Source: Rossellomorea aquimaris (GTDB taxonomy: Bacteria > Bacillota > Bacilli > Bacillales > Bacillaceae_B). From it: 64,000 nucleotides of DNA. Under the pieces are notes generated by a model. That model made no database searches. It saw only the letters and a list, made by a program, of their open reading frames with translations, and was not told the DNA's origin. The stretch lies in contig NZ_QNRJ01000005.1 in the NCBI RefSeq assembly GCF_003315075.1, positions 62,001 to 126,000 of the forward strand. Reading direction: 5' to 3'. Positions 1 to 14,604 of the stretch are shown here, in pieces. A program made the translations under genes and the position numbers. Position 1 is the first letter of the stretch, and every line of letters starts with the position of its first letter.

Positions 1-48
1 GAAATTTTTTTATAGGGTTAAGCCTACCATTGGAATAAATCTGAAAAC

Positions 49-85
49 AAAAAAACTGACCGGAAATCACCGGTCAGTCTTTTTT
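49..85 (-). terminator. Terminator after spoIIQ
   Basis: A perfect 9-bp stem (ACTGACCGG / CCGGTCAGT, 6-nt loop) is followed on the minus strand by a run of T. It lies just past the spoIIQ stop codon. Confidence 0.85.
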
Positions 86-96
86 CATCTATATGA

Positions 97-1011
97 TTAT
101 TCTTCGTCTTTTACGTCAGAGCCATTATCGGCTGCGTCGTCTTTTTGATCAGCATTTTCTTGTTTCGGCTTTTGCCCGGCTTCCGGTTTTTCTTCAGTTG
201 CATCGTCAGCACCGTTTTCTTCAGTTGCTTTATCTTCTGTTGCTTTGTCTTCGCTAGCTTGATCTTCAGCTGCGTTTTCCTGTGCAGCTTCAGCTTCCGG
301 CTGTTCACCTGAAACCTTCTTGTCTTCTAACTGCGCTTCTTGAAGTGTTGCAAGGGACTTATTGAAGTACTCCAGTGGATTAACGGCTACATTTGCTTTA
401 CGAATTTCAAAATGTACGTGAACGCCAGCTTCTTCATTGAATAAGCTCTTACCTGCTTTAGCGATAGCTTGTCCTTGATCGACTACATCTCCAACCGCGA
501 CTTCAAAGTCTTTCACTGATTGATAACGAGTAACGATTCCTTTGCTGTGCTCGATCTCAATCGTGTTACCAAGTAGGGAATCTTCTTGAACCTTTGTAAC
601 TGTACCGCTCATGGCAGCCAGAACATCGAATTCTTGTCCATCTTTAGAGATGTCGACTCCTAGGTTCGGATAATACATGTTACCATAAACGACTAGGGCT
701 GCTTCCTGTTCTTCCGCTGATGCTTCAGTGTCGTAGAATTGTTTTTCGATCACTGTGTCCTCAGGGCTTGAAACAGGCATTACAAAGTTTTCCAATGAAC
801 GATTGACTTCTTCTGCAGGCTGGTTGAACTCATTGTCAGTAGGAACTCCATCATAGCTGTAATCCTTGGCTTTCTCGTTTACATCATTTCCTGCCTGGTA
901 CCACAGAATCCCCGTGATAATGATTGCTGCACTTGCTAAATAGATTGCTGGGTATGCCCAACGTCTTTTCAAAAAGTTTTGAGAAGGTTGTTTCTTTTCT
1001 TCCTCTCTCAT
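97..1011 (-). CDS. spoIIQ: SpoIIQ, forespore engulfment/channel protein (LytM/M23-like)
   Basis: SpoIIQ is the forespore membrane half of the SpoIIQ-SpoIIIAH zipper that drives engulfment and forms the feeding channel. The 304-aa product has a cytoplasmic start (MREEEKK), one membrane segment at about residues 19-40, an extracytoplasmic M23 fold at about 120-220, and a low-complexity Glu/Ala/Asp-rich tail of about 80 residues. The M23 domain keeps the HxH pair (VHVHFEI), but the usual HxxxD metal motif reads NLGVD, so the first zinc ligand is missing and the domain should be catalytically dead. The start was chosen because GAGGTG lies 6 nt upstream of this ATG and abuts an earlier in-frame ATG. 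The acidic tail makes it longer than the 283-aa B. subtilis protein. The next gene upstream is divergent, so it is probably monocistronic. Confidence 0.93.
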   Translation of the reverse strand: MREEEKKQPSQNFLKRRWAYPAIYLASAAIIITGILWYQAGNDVNEKAKDYSYDGVPTDNEFNQPAEEVNRSLENFVMPVSSPEDTVIEKQFYDTEASAEEQEAALVVYGNMYYPNLGVDISKDGQEFDVLAAMSGTVTKVQEDSLLGNTIEIEHSKGIVTRYQSVKDFEVAVGDVVDQGQAIAKAGKSLFNEEAGVHVHFEIRKANVAVNPLEYFNKSLATLQEAQLEDKKVSGEQPEAEAAQENAAEDQASEDKATEDKATEENGADDATEEKPEAGQKPKQENADQKDDAADNGSDVKDEE

Positions 1012-1030
1012 TTTCATCACCTCAGCAATC

Positions 1031-1059
1031 ATTCTGAACAGAATTCAGAAAATATATAC
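1031..1059 (-). promoter_or_regulatory. Possible SigF promoter of spoIIQ
   Basis: On the minus strand GTATA is followed after 15 nt by GTTCAGAAT, close to the SigF pattern GYATA-N15-GGnnAnAnT with one mismatch. SigF control of spoIIQ is known in B. subtilis. The -10 overlaps a perfect 7-5-7 inverted repeat (TTCTGAA-CAGAA-TTCAGAA, 1032-1050). The implied 5' leader is short. Confidence 0.4.
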
Positions 1060-1232
1060 ACATTCGGAAAAAATTTTTTAATTCTTATCTTTCGACAAAG
1101 GGATGGAAAATATGTATGATTTTAAAAATAAGATGAAATTTTCTTGTTTAGAGCATGAATTTCCTGAGTTCGTGCTCCATCTGACCATGATACAATAAAG
1201 ATATAACACCAAACAGAAAGGACGAGCTGCAT

Positions 1233-1670
1233 ATGAAGAAGTTGCTTACGTATGGGCTGACAGCTGCGCCTTTTGTCTATATGATTCTTATTTGGGTGAT
1301 GTCGAGTAATCCGGATGATGCGGTCATTCGTTTTCCTGATAATCAGGTGGATCGTTTTATTAAAGAATCTCTCCATTTAGTCGAATTCGGTATTTTATAT
1401 GGATTATTTGTCGTTGCTCTGTTGGCACATGGAAAGCTTCGGTTCACTTTGAATTTTACCGCTGCGTTAATTGCGGTCTTTTATGGGTTTGTGGATGAGA
1501 TTCATCAATCCTTTGTTCCGTATCGGTCGGCAACGATGATTGACGCTGCGAAGGATCTGATAGGGGTCACTGTCCTTTTTTGGATTGTGAACCGGACTTA
1601 TTTTAAAAAGCCTGATCATCCATTAACGAGAAAGATGAAGACGTTTGAAGCCTATATAAAAAAGGATTGA
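1233..1670 (+). CDS. VanZ-like family membrane protein
   Basis: A 145-aa integral membrane protein with four hydrophobic segments (about 6-24, 48-66, 71-92, 105-122) and the VanZ-family features of a K/R-x-x-H element in the second helix (KESLHLVEFGILY) and a D-E-I-H-Q motif (GFVDEIHQSFVPYRSA). VanZ itself gives low-level teicoplanin resistance, but most genomic members have no assigned role, so no function is claimed. AAAGGA lies upstream of the ATG. It is the only plus-strand gene in the first 34 kb and sits between two sporulation genes; its stop codon lies inside the stem of a bidirectional terminator. Confidence 0.85.
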   Translation: MKKLLTYGLTAAPFVYMILIWVMSSNPDDAVIRFPDNQVDRFIKESLHLVEFGILYGLFVVALLAHGKLRFTLNFTAALIAVFYGFVDEIHQSFVPYRSATMIDAAKDLIGVTVLFWIVNRTYFKKPDHPLTRKMKTFEAYIKKD

Positions 1671-1709
1671 GTCTGGTCACCTTGACCTTTCAGACTCAAT
1701 CCTTTTTAT
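1658..1709. terminator. Bidirectional terminator between vanZ-like gene and spoIID
   Basis: A 13-bp stem (AGGATTGAGTCTG / CAGACTCAATCCT) is flanked by A-tract and T-tract, so it can end transcripts arriving from either side. The stem overlaps the last codons of the vanZ-like gene. Confidence 0.85.
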
Positions 1710-2722
1710 TATCTTTGGGCTGTTACTTTTTGCAGCAGTTTATCTGACTCTGTTATTTTGACGTCTTTATAGTAATGCGTGACGATGTCTTGATAATCCT
1801 TGCCTTCCTTCGCCATTCCGTTTGCTCCGTATTGGCTCATACCGACTCCGTGACCGTATCCTTTCGTGGCGATGACGATATGATTATCCTTCAGGTACCA
1901 GGAAAAATCTGTGGATCTCAGTTCTAACTTCTCTCTTATCTCACGGCCGGAGAATCCTTTGCCGTTTATTTCAACACTTGCTACCCTTTTGCCTTCTGTT
2001 CTTGACGTGATCGTTCCTACCGAGCCATCCTTTGGCAGGGTTACGCCCAGTTTCTGCTCAAACTCTTTGATCGGGATAACCTTTTGATCTTCGAATCTAG
2101 GTGACGCCGAGTCCCAAGGGCTTTCGACACTTCTTAAATATGGATATTCATTCGGCCAATAAGCCTCAGAGTTTTCTGTGTAACCATTGCTCGTTGAGAA
2201 AAAGGCTGCCGTAATGGGCTTGCCATCATAGGTCAGCACCTGCCCCATCGTTTCAAGGACCGCATCGGATATTTTCTTGACCTTCCAGTCATAGTCGGCA
2301 CCCCAGAGGCCAGCAAGCTCCTTCTGGTTCTTATATACCTGATGAGAGACCGTATCCGTCACATCGGCACCCTTCGGAACAGTGGAGTCCTCAAGTAAAA
2401 GCTGATTCACAATATACGTCCGTGCAGCAAGTGCTTGAGCTTTTAACGCTTCTTTTTCAAAATCTGCAGGCATTTCACCAGCCACTACCCCTACTACATA
2501 CTGCTCCAAAGGAAGTTTCTCGATCAGGTCCTGGTTGGAGCGATAGACCGCTACCTCGACAGAGTTCGCCAGCTCTTCAACGGATGGCGTATTCTTCAGC
2601 TTTTCGTCTAAGTTTGCCGTTTCCTTATCTGATGAAAATGGGAGCACGAGAAGAGTGGGTACAATAAAGATGATGCTGATAAAGATTGAGAAGATGATCA
2701 GTACTGGTTTCAAATGCTTCAT
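1709..2722 (-). CDS. spoIID: SpoIID, stage II sporulation lytic transglycosylase
   Basis: SpoIID acts from the mother-cell membrane with SpoIIM and SpoIIP and cleaves peptidoglycan glycan strands during engulfment. The 337-aa protein has an N-terminal membrane anchor at about residues 5-28 and the SpoIID/LytB domain from about 55. The domain contains LPLEQYVVGVVAGEMPADF with the catalytic-type Glu near position 83, and the C-terminal GYGHGVGMSQYGA motif typical of the family. TTGGAGG lies 8 nt before this ATG; an in-frame TTG five codons upstream lies inside that RBS and was rejected. A SigE-like promoter precedes it, as expected for a mother-cell gene. Confidence 0.95.
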   Translation of the reverse strand: MKHLKPVLIIFSIFISIIFIVPTLLVLPFSSDKETANLDEKLKNTPSVEELANSVEVAVYRSNQDLIEKLPLEQYVVGVVAGEMPADFEKEALKAQALAARTYIVNQLLLEDSTVPKGADVTDTVSHQVYKNQKELAGLWGADYDWKVKKISDAVLETMGQVLTYDGKPITAAFFSTSNGYTENSEAYWPNEYPYLRSVESPWDSASPRFEDQKVIPIKEFEQKLGVTLPKDGSVGTITSRTEGKRVASVEINGKGFSGREIREKLELRSTDFSWYLKDNHIVIATKGYGHGVGMSQYGANGMAKEGKDYQDIVTHYYKDVKITESDKLLQKVTAQR

Positions 2723-2787
2723 GTTCGCGGCCTCCAATGAAAGATTAAATAGGAGAATGTCCTAGCACACTTCTCCACTCTCTATCA

Positions 2788-2817
2788 TATGTATGGTAGT
2801 GGACAAGCAATTATGAA
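2788..2817 (-). promoter_or_regulatory. Candidate SigE promoter of spoIID
   Basis: TTCATAAT, a 14-nt spacer and CATACATA on the minus strand resemble the SigE consensus (GTCATATT-N14-CATACAnT), with 6 of 8 matches in each element. It lies about 65 nt upstream of the spoIID ATG and downstream of the murAA terminator. Confidence 0.55.
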
Positions 2818-2847
2818 TATTTTAAGAGTGATTTTGACGTGCCCAAA

Positions 2848-2890
2848 CAAAAAAGGCAAGCTCTTCTATAAAAGAAAAGCTCACCTTTTT
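2848..2890 (-). terminator. Terminator after murAA
   Basis: An imperfect hairpin (AAAAAGGTGAGCT ... AGCTTGCCTTTTTT on the minus strand) ends in a T-tract just downstream of the murAA stop, separating it from spoIID. Confidence 0.8.
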
Positions 2891-2899
2891 ATCTAATAC

Positions 2900-4204
2900 T
2901 TACGCATCCTTAATCATGTCTTGCTCAGAAACAGGTGTTTCTTCCACTTCTTTCACACGCTCGATATCGGCACCAAGGCCTGCAAGCTTCTGATGGAAGT
3001 TCACATATCCACGATCTAAATGCTTCAGTTCTGTCACTCGAGTGTAACCATCTGCTACCAGACCTGCAATCGAAAGAGCTGCTGCTGCACGTAAGTCCGT
3101 TGCAGCCACTTCTGCTCCTTGAAGAGGCGTTGGTCCGTTCATGATTACAGAGCGGCCTTCAATCTTAATGTCTGCTCCCATACGACGGAATTCTTCAGCA
3201 TGCATGAAACGATTTTCGAATACTGTTTCAGTGATGACGCTTGTGCCGTCAGCTGCTAAAAGTAATGCCATCATTTGAGATTGCATATCTGTTGGGAAAC
3301 CAGGATGAGGCATTGTTTTGATATCGACAGATTTCAGTTTCTCCGGTCCGATGACACGAAGACCTTCTTCTTCATCGATGATCGTAACGCCCATTTCTTC
3401 CATCTTGGCCACTAATGAAGATAAGTGTTCTGGGATCGCACCCTTAACAAGGACATCACCTTGAGTAATGGCAGCGGCAACCATGAATGTTCCCGCTTCG
3501 ATACGGTCCGGAATGATGCTGTGCTCGACACCGTATAGACGGTCCACACCTTCGATACGGATCGTTCCAGTACCTGCACCGACAACGCTTCCTCCCATTT
3601 TGTTCAGGAAGTTCGCTAAGTCGACAATTTCAGGCTCTTTTGCGACGTTTTCAAGGATGGTTGTTCCTTCTGCAAGAACGGCAGCCATCATAATGTTTTC
3701 TGTTGCCCCAACGCTTGGGAAGTCCAGATAAACCTTGGCACCTTTCAGTCTTCCGTCTACTTCAGCTTCGATGAAACCATTTCCTACCTTCACTTTTGCT
3801 CCCATTGCTTCGAAGCCTTTTAAGTGTTGGTCAATTGGTCTTGATCCAATGGCACATCCACCAGGAAGCGCCACACGTGCTTTACCTGTACGTCCAAGTA
3901 ATGATCCCATAACAAGAACGGATGCACGCATTTTTCGAACATATTCGAACGGTGCTTCCACAAACAACTCTCTTGATGCATTCACGATGACTTCACCATG
4001 GTTAAACTCTACATCTGTATTTAAATGACGTAATACTTCGTTAATCGTATATACATCGGAGAGTGGTGGTACATTTTTAATGACACTTTTTCCTTCACTT
4101 GCTAATAATGTAGCAGCGATGACTGGTAAAACGGCATTCTTTGCTCCTTCAACTTGCACTGTACCGCTTAAACGCTGACCGCCGCGGACGATAATTTTTT
4201 CCAA
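2900..4204 (-). CDS. murAA: UDP-N-acetylglucosamine 1-carboxyvinyltransferase (MurAA)
   Basis: Cytosolic enzyme of the first committed step of peptidoglycan synthesis, transferring enolpyruvate from PEP to UDP-GlcNAc. The 434-aa sequence spans both inside-out alpha/beta domains. The fosfomycin-target cysteine loop is present as [15 protein letters not shown] (Cys near 117), along with the substrate-binding KN pair in VEGAKNAV and GFPTDMQSQ. It starts at TTG, 7 nt after GGAGGGG; no nearby ATG fits the conserved [10 protein letters not shown] start. It follows ywmB by 32 nt, the same order as B. subtilis. A second paralogue, murAB, lies near 31 kb. Confidence 0.97.
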   Translation of the reverse strand: MEKIIVRGGQRLSGTVQVEGAKNAVLPVIAATLLASEGKSVIKNVPPLSDVYTINEVLRHLNTDVEFNHGEVIVNASRELFVEAPFEYVRKMRASVLVMGSLLGRTGKARVALPGGCAIGSRPIDQHLKGFEAMGAKVKVGNGFIEAEVDGRLKGAKVYLDFPSVGATENIMMAAVLAEGTTILENVAKEPEIVDLANFLNKMGGSVVGAGTGTIRIEGVDRLYGVEHSIIPDRIEAGTFMVAAAITQGDVLVKGAIPEHLSSLVAKMEEMGVTIIDEEEGLRVIGPEKLKSVDIKTMPHPGFPTDMQSQMMALLLAADGTSVITETVFENRFMHAEEFRRMGADIKIEGRSVIMNGPTPLQGAEVAATDLRAAAALSIAGLVADGYTRVTELKHLDRGYVNFHQKLAGLGADIERVKEVEETPVSEQDMIKDA

Positions 4205-4236
4205 GAGTATTCCCCTCCGCGTCCAATTTCTCTATA

Positions 4237-4986
4237 TTAATATTCAATAATTAGGATGGGTGTGCCAATCACAAAGGTTGTCTTAGCGCCCATTCCGCTT
4301 TTCCGTAAACCTAGTTGTATATTCATATCATCATTTTTTGTTGGTATAGTCCGTGACATTTGTTCCGAGTAAGCTGAAATGGAATAAAAGTCTTCTTCTT
4401 TTAGTGATTCCAGTTCTTTTGCGTCTAATTTCGACATTAATTCGACAGCCTGATTCGACAAAACTTTCTCAAGCTTATCATTGAATTCGCCTTTTATACA
4501 AGAGAAAATCATAGGTTTAGTAGTAAAAATGATTTCCATATTTGGGATAAATTCAGTCTTAATATAATGCTTCGTCTTTTCTCCCAACGCTTTCTGATCT
4601 CCGCGCATTTCATACATAATATACGAAACGGACTGCTTGTTTGTGAGGGTATGCTGCAACTTAATGGTTTCTTCCCCGTGAGACGTCTGACGTTGCCCCA
4701 CAACCATTACTTCTTCAGCTGATTTCTTCGTCACCCACTCAAAATCAGAAAATCTTTCTTGCATAGTAGTACTATATTTGGCAAACCCTTTATTCGTGAA
4801 GCTTTTTTTGTTTTCTCTTGCATATAGAGACCATTCAGTTATCCGACCTTGAGAATGTACAATGGCTTGGTCAAGCTTTTCAATGTCTAATAAATGATTG
4901 GCTTCGATAGTGTTGTTCCCATTAATAACAGGAAGAAAACCTAATCCAACAAAAAAGATTAAAATAATGTAAAAATACCGAGTCAT
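4237..4986 (-). CDS. ywmB: YwmB family secreted protein
   Basis: A 249-aa protein with an N-terminal hydrophobic signal sequence (about residues 3-22) and the YwmB-family (TATA-box-binding-like fold) C-terminus ending GTPILIIEY. The fold name comes from structural similarity only; an extracytoplasmic protein is not expected to bind DNA, and its role is unknown. RBS AGGGGAGG precedes the ATG. It lies directly upstream of murAA, probably in the same transcript. The position between the DUF1146 gene and murAA is conserved in Bacillus. Confidence 0.85.
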   Translation of the reverse strand: MTRYFYIILIFFVGLGFLPVINGNNTIEANHLLDIEKLDQAIVHSQGRITEWSLYARENKKSFTNKGFAKYSTTMQERFSDFEWVTKKSAEEVMVVGQRQTSHGEETIKLQHTLTNKQSVSYIMYEMRGDQKALGEKTKHYIKTEFIPNMEIIFTTKPMIFSCIKGEFNDKLEKVLSNQAVELMSKLDAKELESLKEEDFYSISAYSEQMSRTIPTKNDDMNIQLGLRKSGMGAKTTFVIGTPILIIEY

Positions 4987-5208
4987 TTTCCATTCCTCCC
5001 CTTACCTAAAAGTCTGTCCGAATAGGAGAAGAACATACTTGAAAATTGTCGTCATCTTTTTACAAATATTGAGTTGTCGGCAGGCTGTTACATGAAAGCG
5101 TTTCATATTGAAACTTTTTCACAAAGGAACGAGCACAAAATTAATCTTACTTAAAACAGGCCCTGATGAAAACATGCAGGAAGACCTATTTTATGTCAGA
5201 AGCTCAAT

Positions 5209-5445
5209 TTATTCAAAGAAAACAGGCAAGCTTTGAGACCACAGATAATAATCCAGTAAAAATCGGCTTACGGCGGAGCCGATTGCGATCGTTAGTAGGA
5301 TATACAATAGTCTCCCTTGAGCGACTCGATTTTTCTTGAGGAGCTTGTCTAGCTGGATGGATTGCAAAGACCAAAATGTGATCCCGAATATAAATAGATG
5401 CACGAGCATACTGATCAGGGCCTGCTGGCCAAAGCTTTCTATCAC
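5209..5445 (-). CDS. ywzB: DUF1146 family small membrane protein (YwzB-like)
   Basis: A 78-aa protein with two hydrophobic helices (about 8-30 and 44-62) joined by a basic loop (LDKLLKKNRVAQGR), then LLDYYLWS near the C-terminus, as in the DUF1146 family. The start is taken as GTG (MIESFGQQAL), 8 nt after AGGAG; an in-frame GTG three codons earlier overlaps that RBS. No function is established. It occupies the conserved slot between atpC and ywmB. Confidence 0.82.
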   Translation of the reverse strand: MIESFGQQALISMLVHLFIFGITFWSLQSIQLDKLLKKNRVAQGRLLYILLTIAIGSAVSRFLLDYYLWSQSLPVFFE

Positions 5446-5566
5446 TCTTCTCACTCCTAATAATCATTTCGACGCACAAAGTCCATTTTACCACATAATT
5501 CTGTAACGATATATGGAATTCACAAAATTTTTAGTTGAGTTGCGTTGTTGAAGTTTTTCACACACA

Positions 5567-5577
5567 GGTCCGTCCCT
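5567..5577 (+). repeat. Copy of the GGTCCGTCCCT 11-mer
   Basis: Exact 11-mer in the spacer just downstream of the atpC terminator, between atpC and the DUF1146 gene. One of 13 exact copies in this window. Confidence 0.8.
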
Positions 5578-5584
5578 CTATTCA

Positions 5585-5620
5585 AAAAAACCACCCTTCC
5601 ACAAGGAAAGGGTGGTTTTC
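5585..5620 (-). terminator. Terminator of the atp operon
   Basis: A hairpin with an AAACCACCCTT / AAGGGTGGTTT stem is followed on the minus strand by a T-tract, immediately downstream of atpC. Confidence 0.88.
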
Positions 5621-5630
5621 GGTGTTTGTA

Positions 5631-6053
<423 letters not shown>

Positions 6054-6057
6054 CTAA

Positions 6058-7476
<1,419 letters not shown>

Positions 7477-7530
7477 CTAGCTTTTGACGACAAAACTATG
7501 TTGTAATCCGGCCGACCCGGAATGTCATTT

Positions 7531-8397
<867 letters not shown>

Positions 8398-8496
8398 TCA
8401 CCACCCTTTTAAAATGTTAGTCATATTCACTAGAACCAACTAAATAATAGAATAATCAGCCGGCGTCATTAGAATGAACACCGACATCCTATGAAA

Positions 8497-10017
<1,521 letters not shown>

Positions 10018-10032
10018 TCATTTATACGAAAG

Positions 10033-11087
<1,055 letters not shown>

Positions 11088-11244
11088 TCACTCCCTTCAA
11101 GAGTCAATGCCTTCCCTAAAGAAAGCTGTACAATAACGGCAAATGCCGTATCATTCATAGTCATATGTTCATAAGTACTAAACATAAAGGAATGGCGAAG
11201 GTTCTTATCGAATGATCTTCGCCATCTTGAACTTCAAGCTGCTA

Positions 11245-11472
<228 letters not shown>

Positions 11473-11528
11473 TTAAATGTATGAAAAATGTTTTGAGTAG
11501 TTTTGTTCAATTTTGAACAGGGTATATA

Positions 11529-12248
<720 letters not shown>

Positions 12249-12264
12249 TCACCTCTCTTCCCCG

Positions 12265-12639
12265 CTATTTATGAGCTAAAAGCTGCTGAATAAAATAATC
12301 TATCATAATGACAAGGTAAATTGTCATTAATCCCATAATGACGCTCAGGAGATGAAAGTGCTCAGGGTATTCCGTTGCAATAATGACTGCAAACGCCGCA
12401 CCTGCCATCCTTGAGAAGGTTCCCAATGACCGAACCTTTTGACCAGATTCTACTGCATCACCGAATCGCACGGTTCTCCTCATGATCAGCCAGTGACTAA
12501 ACAGACTGATGCCTGTCCCCAAAATAAGCCCAAGGAAAATAGACTGATAGGAAGTAAAACCCCAACCGAGGACGTAAAGGGAAAGGAGGAAAAATATGTA
12601 CTTACGATGCCTGTTAAACAATTGCTGAAGTTCTGGCAT
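12265..12639 (-). CDS. atpI: ATP synthase subunit I (AtpI)
   Basis: A 124-aa membrane protein with four hydrophobic segments, in the standard AtpI position upstream of atpB. AtpI assists assembly of the c ring in several bacteria and is not part of the final enzyme. The ATG lies 3 nt after the atpZ stop, behind GGGAG. Confidence 0.88.
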   Translation of the reverse strand: MPELQQLFNRHRKYIFFLLSLYVLGWGFTSYQSIFLGLILGTGISLFSHWLIMRRTVRFGDAVESGQKVRSLGTFSRMAGAAFAVIIATEYPEHFHLLSVIMGLMTIYLVIMIDYFIQQLLAHK

Positions 12640-12642
12640 ACA

Positions 12643-12864
12643 TTAATCTCCCGAATTGAAATGTTGGACTGTACGGAGCATGGTGTAGATTCCTGTTGCG
12701 AGCCCAAGGAGTAGTCCAATAATTAAGAAAAGTGGTGTGGTGCTCCATATTCCATCCAACCATCTCCCGCCGAAGATCCCTATTAAGATAGAACCAACAA
12801 GCTGGGAAAGAATAGCAGAATACAAGACCATCGATTGATACGGGCGCCGATCATTTTGACGCAT
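12643..12864 (-). CDS. atpZ: AtpZ/AtpI-family small membrane protein
   Basis: A 73-aa protein with two hydrophobic helices (about 12-35 and 43-62) and the GGRWLDGIW...PLFLIIGLLLGLATGIY pattern of the AtpZ family. In alkaliphilic Bacillus, AtpZ with AtpI has been linked to Mg2+/Ca2+ supply for the ATP synthase; the same role here is inference. The start (MRQNDRRP) is 9 nt after GTGGAG; upstream in-frame GTG/ATG codons overlap the RBS. First gene of the atp operon. Confidence 0.8.
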   Translation of the reverse strand: MRQNDRRPYQSMVLYSAILSQLVGSILIGIFGGRWLDGIWSTTPLFLIIGLLLGLATGIYTMLRTVQHFNSGD

Positions 12865-12983
12865 ATTATTCATCTCCACACATGTGATTTAGTGGAAAAT
12901 CGTTCACACTGTACAAATGATGAAAAACCGTTTCCATACGGGTTCAACCCTTGTGAAAACCTTATCATTTGATACCCTTTGTA

Positions 12984-13012
12984 AGCATACAATAGGGTAT
13001 TATCTATGTCAA
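12984..13012 (-). promoter_or_regulatory. Candidate SigA promoter of the atp operon
   Basis: TTGACA, a 17-nt spacer and TATGCT on the minus strand, about 120 nt upstream of atpZ. The -35 is perfect and the -10 matches 4 of 6. Confidence 0.6.
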
Positions 13013-13085
13013 TGCGTTCAAGTTAAAAAGTTCACAACCTATCCACGCGTTTCCAGATTGTTCACATTTTTAACACATTTACTAG

Positions 13086-13336
13086 AAAAGCGGAGCCGAC
13101 TGGTCAGGCCCGACAAGCATAAGATGAATATGCCGGAAAGGCGCTTTTTGCCTTTTTGGCATATTTAGCTTATGACCTCGAGGGACTAGGAGGCGCAGCT
13201 GGACATCTCGAAAAGCGGAGGCGGGTTGGTCAGAGGCGACAAGCATAAGATGAATTGACCGGAAAGGCGTTCTTTGCCTTTTTGGTCAATTCAGCTTATG
13301 ACCTCGAGCCCCAAGCCCCCGGAGCTGGACATCTCG
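13086..13336. repeat. Tandem pair of ~125-bp hairpin element B
   Basis: Two head-to-tail copies (13086-13210 and 13211-13336) each run from AAAAGCGGAG through GACAAGCATAAGATGAA, a core hairpin CCGGAAAGGC...GCCTTTTTGG, AGCTTATGACCTCGAG and AGCTGGACATCTCG. Outer and inner arms can pair into one long imperfect hairpin. The same element, inverted, occurs inside the composite repeats at 28.6 and 30.4 kb. No ORF of credible quality lies here. It occupies the spacer between the atp promoter and upp. Confidence 0.85.
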
Positions 13337-13499
13337 AAAAACGGAGCCTTTTTCCGCAGGTTGCTCACTATATTAACAAATCCATAGATTCTACCTTCAC
13401 ATGCCCCTCCATTATATAGAAAATTCGTTTTATGAGTAACCCTTGAATTTAATGTAAATACTTCCAACTAAAATACTATGTAGTTTAATCATTATTAGA

Positions 13500-13540
13500 T
13501 AAAAAAGCCGGATTATCCAATGTCGATAATCCGGCTTTCA
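13500..13540 (-). terminator. Terminator after upp
   Basis: A perfect 14-bp stem (AAAGCCGGATTATC / GATAATCCGGCTTT, 7-nt loop) with a T-tract on the minus strand. Confidence 0.92.
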
Positions 13541-13553
13541 TTTCTGATTCAAA

Positions 13554-14183
13554 TTATTTCGTACCGTATAAACGATCTCCTGCGTCCCCTAAACCAGGAA
13601 CGATGTAGCCTTTTTCATTCAGCTTCTCATCAAGAGCCGCGATGAAGATATCCACGTCAGGGTGCGCTTCCTTGATAGCGTCTACCCCTTCTGGACAGGC
13701 AACGAGGCACATGAACTTGATGCTTACCGCTCCACGCTTCTTTAATGAGTTGATGGCTTCTACAGCGGATCCCCCTGTTGCAAGCATTGGATCGACCAGG
13801 ATGAAGTCACGCTCTTCCACATCACTTGGAAGTTTTACGTAATATTCAATCGGTTTAAGAGTCTCCGGGTCACGATATAAACCAACATGTCCCACTTTGG
13901 CAGCCGGGATCAGTTTAAGGATTCCGTCGACCATTCCCAGTCCTGCTCGCAGAATAGGAACAATCCCTAATTTTTTACCTGCAAGAGTCTTGGCCTTCGC
14001 TTTGCTTACTGGTGTTTCCACATCAATATCCTCTAACGGTAAATCACGGGTGATTTCAAACGCCATCAATGTTGCCACTTCGTCAACAAGCTCACGAAAT
14101 TCCTTCGTACCTGTTTCTTTATCACGAATAAACGTTAATTTGTGTTGGATTAACGGATGATCAAATACATATACTTTGCCCAT
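13554..14183 (-). CDS. upp: Uracil phosphoribosyltransferase
   Basis: Pyrimidine salvage enzyme (uracil + PRPP to UMP), cytosolic, 209 aa as usual for the family. The PRPP loop is [10 protein letters not shown] (near 131-140) and the uracil-binding end is [26 protein letters not shown] lies 7 nt before the ATG. A single-gene unit between the atp operon and glyA, as in B. subtilis. Confidence 0.97.
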   Translation of the reverse strand: MGKVYVFDHPLIQHKLTFIRDKETGTKEFRELVDEVATLMAFEITRDLPLEDIDVETPVSKAKAKTLAGKKLGIVPILRAGLGMVDGILKLIPAAKVGHVGLYRDPETLKPIEYYVKLPSDVEERDFILVDPMLATGGSAVEAINSLKKRGAVSIKFMCLVACPEGVDAIKEAHPDVDIFIAALDEKLNEKGYIVPGLGDAGDRLYGTK

Positions 14184-14403
14184 TCGACTCTCTCCTTTAA
14201 ATTCGATTTTATGTAAAAATAGTTTGTCTACTTCCTTTACACCTCAGACTATTGTACATAAAAGACAATTTAAGAGCAACATGAGATGGGAAGTGTAATG
14301 GAATCGTTAGAATTGAGAAAATTGGAGTTGGGATAGACCTCCTCGATGAGGTTTTGTTTATTTTGACTGGGTGAGTGTAGCCCAGGAGGCTTGGGACTGA
14401 GGT

Positions 14404-14520
14404 AATTGCGTCGTTTTCATGATTATTGCGTCATTTTTGCTTCTGATTGCGTCATTTTTGCTTCTGATTGCGTCATTTTTGCTTTATTTGCGTCATTTTA
14501 CTATGTAATTGCGTATTTTA
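14404..14520. repeat. Tandem array of ATTGCGTCATTTTT units
   Basis: About six direct repeats with a 20-21 bp period and core ATTGCGTCATTTTTGCTTCTG; the central three are almost identical and the outer ones are degenerate. The 21-bp period creates a spurious repetitive reading frame on the plus strand without an RBS. It fills the upp-glyA spacer. Confidence 0.85.
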
Positions 14521-14554
14521 ACAAATTATGGAATATCACCTCCACCCCTACCCA

Positions 14555-14597
14555 TAAAAAAACCTCCCCACCAGGTCCGTCCCTGGCGAAGAGGTCA
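14555..14597 (-). terminator. Terminator after glyA carrying the GGTCCGTCCCT 11-mer
   Basis: The stem is built from ACCTC/GAGGT and CCAGG/CCTGG segments with a T-tract on the minus strand. The dispersed 11-mer (14574-14584) spans part of the inner stem and the loop. Confidence 0.8.
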
Positions 14598-14604
14598 TCA
14601 TCTA

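Noticed and set aside
5092-5106. ATGAAAGCGTTTCAT as a CcpA cre site
   Set aside because: The palindrome is one base short of the cre consensus and its match after the CG core is poor; no catabolic gene lies nearby.
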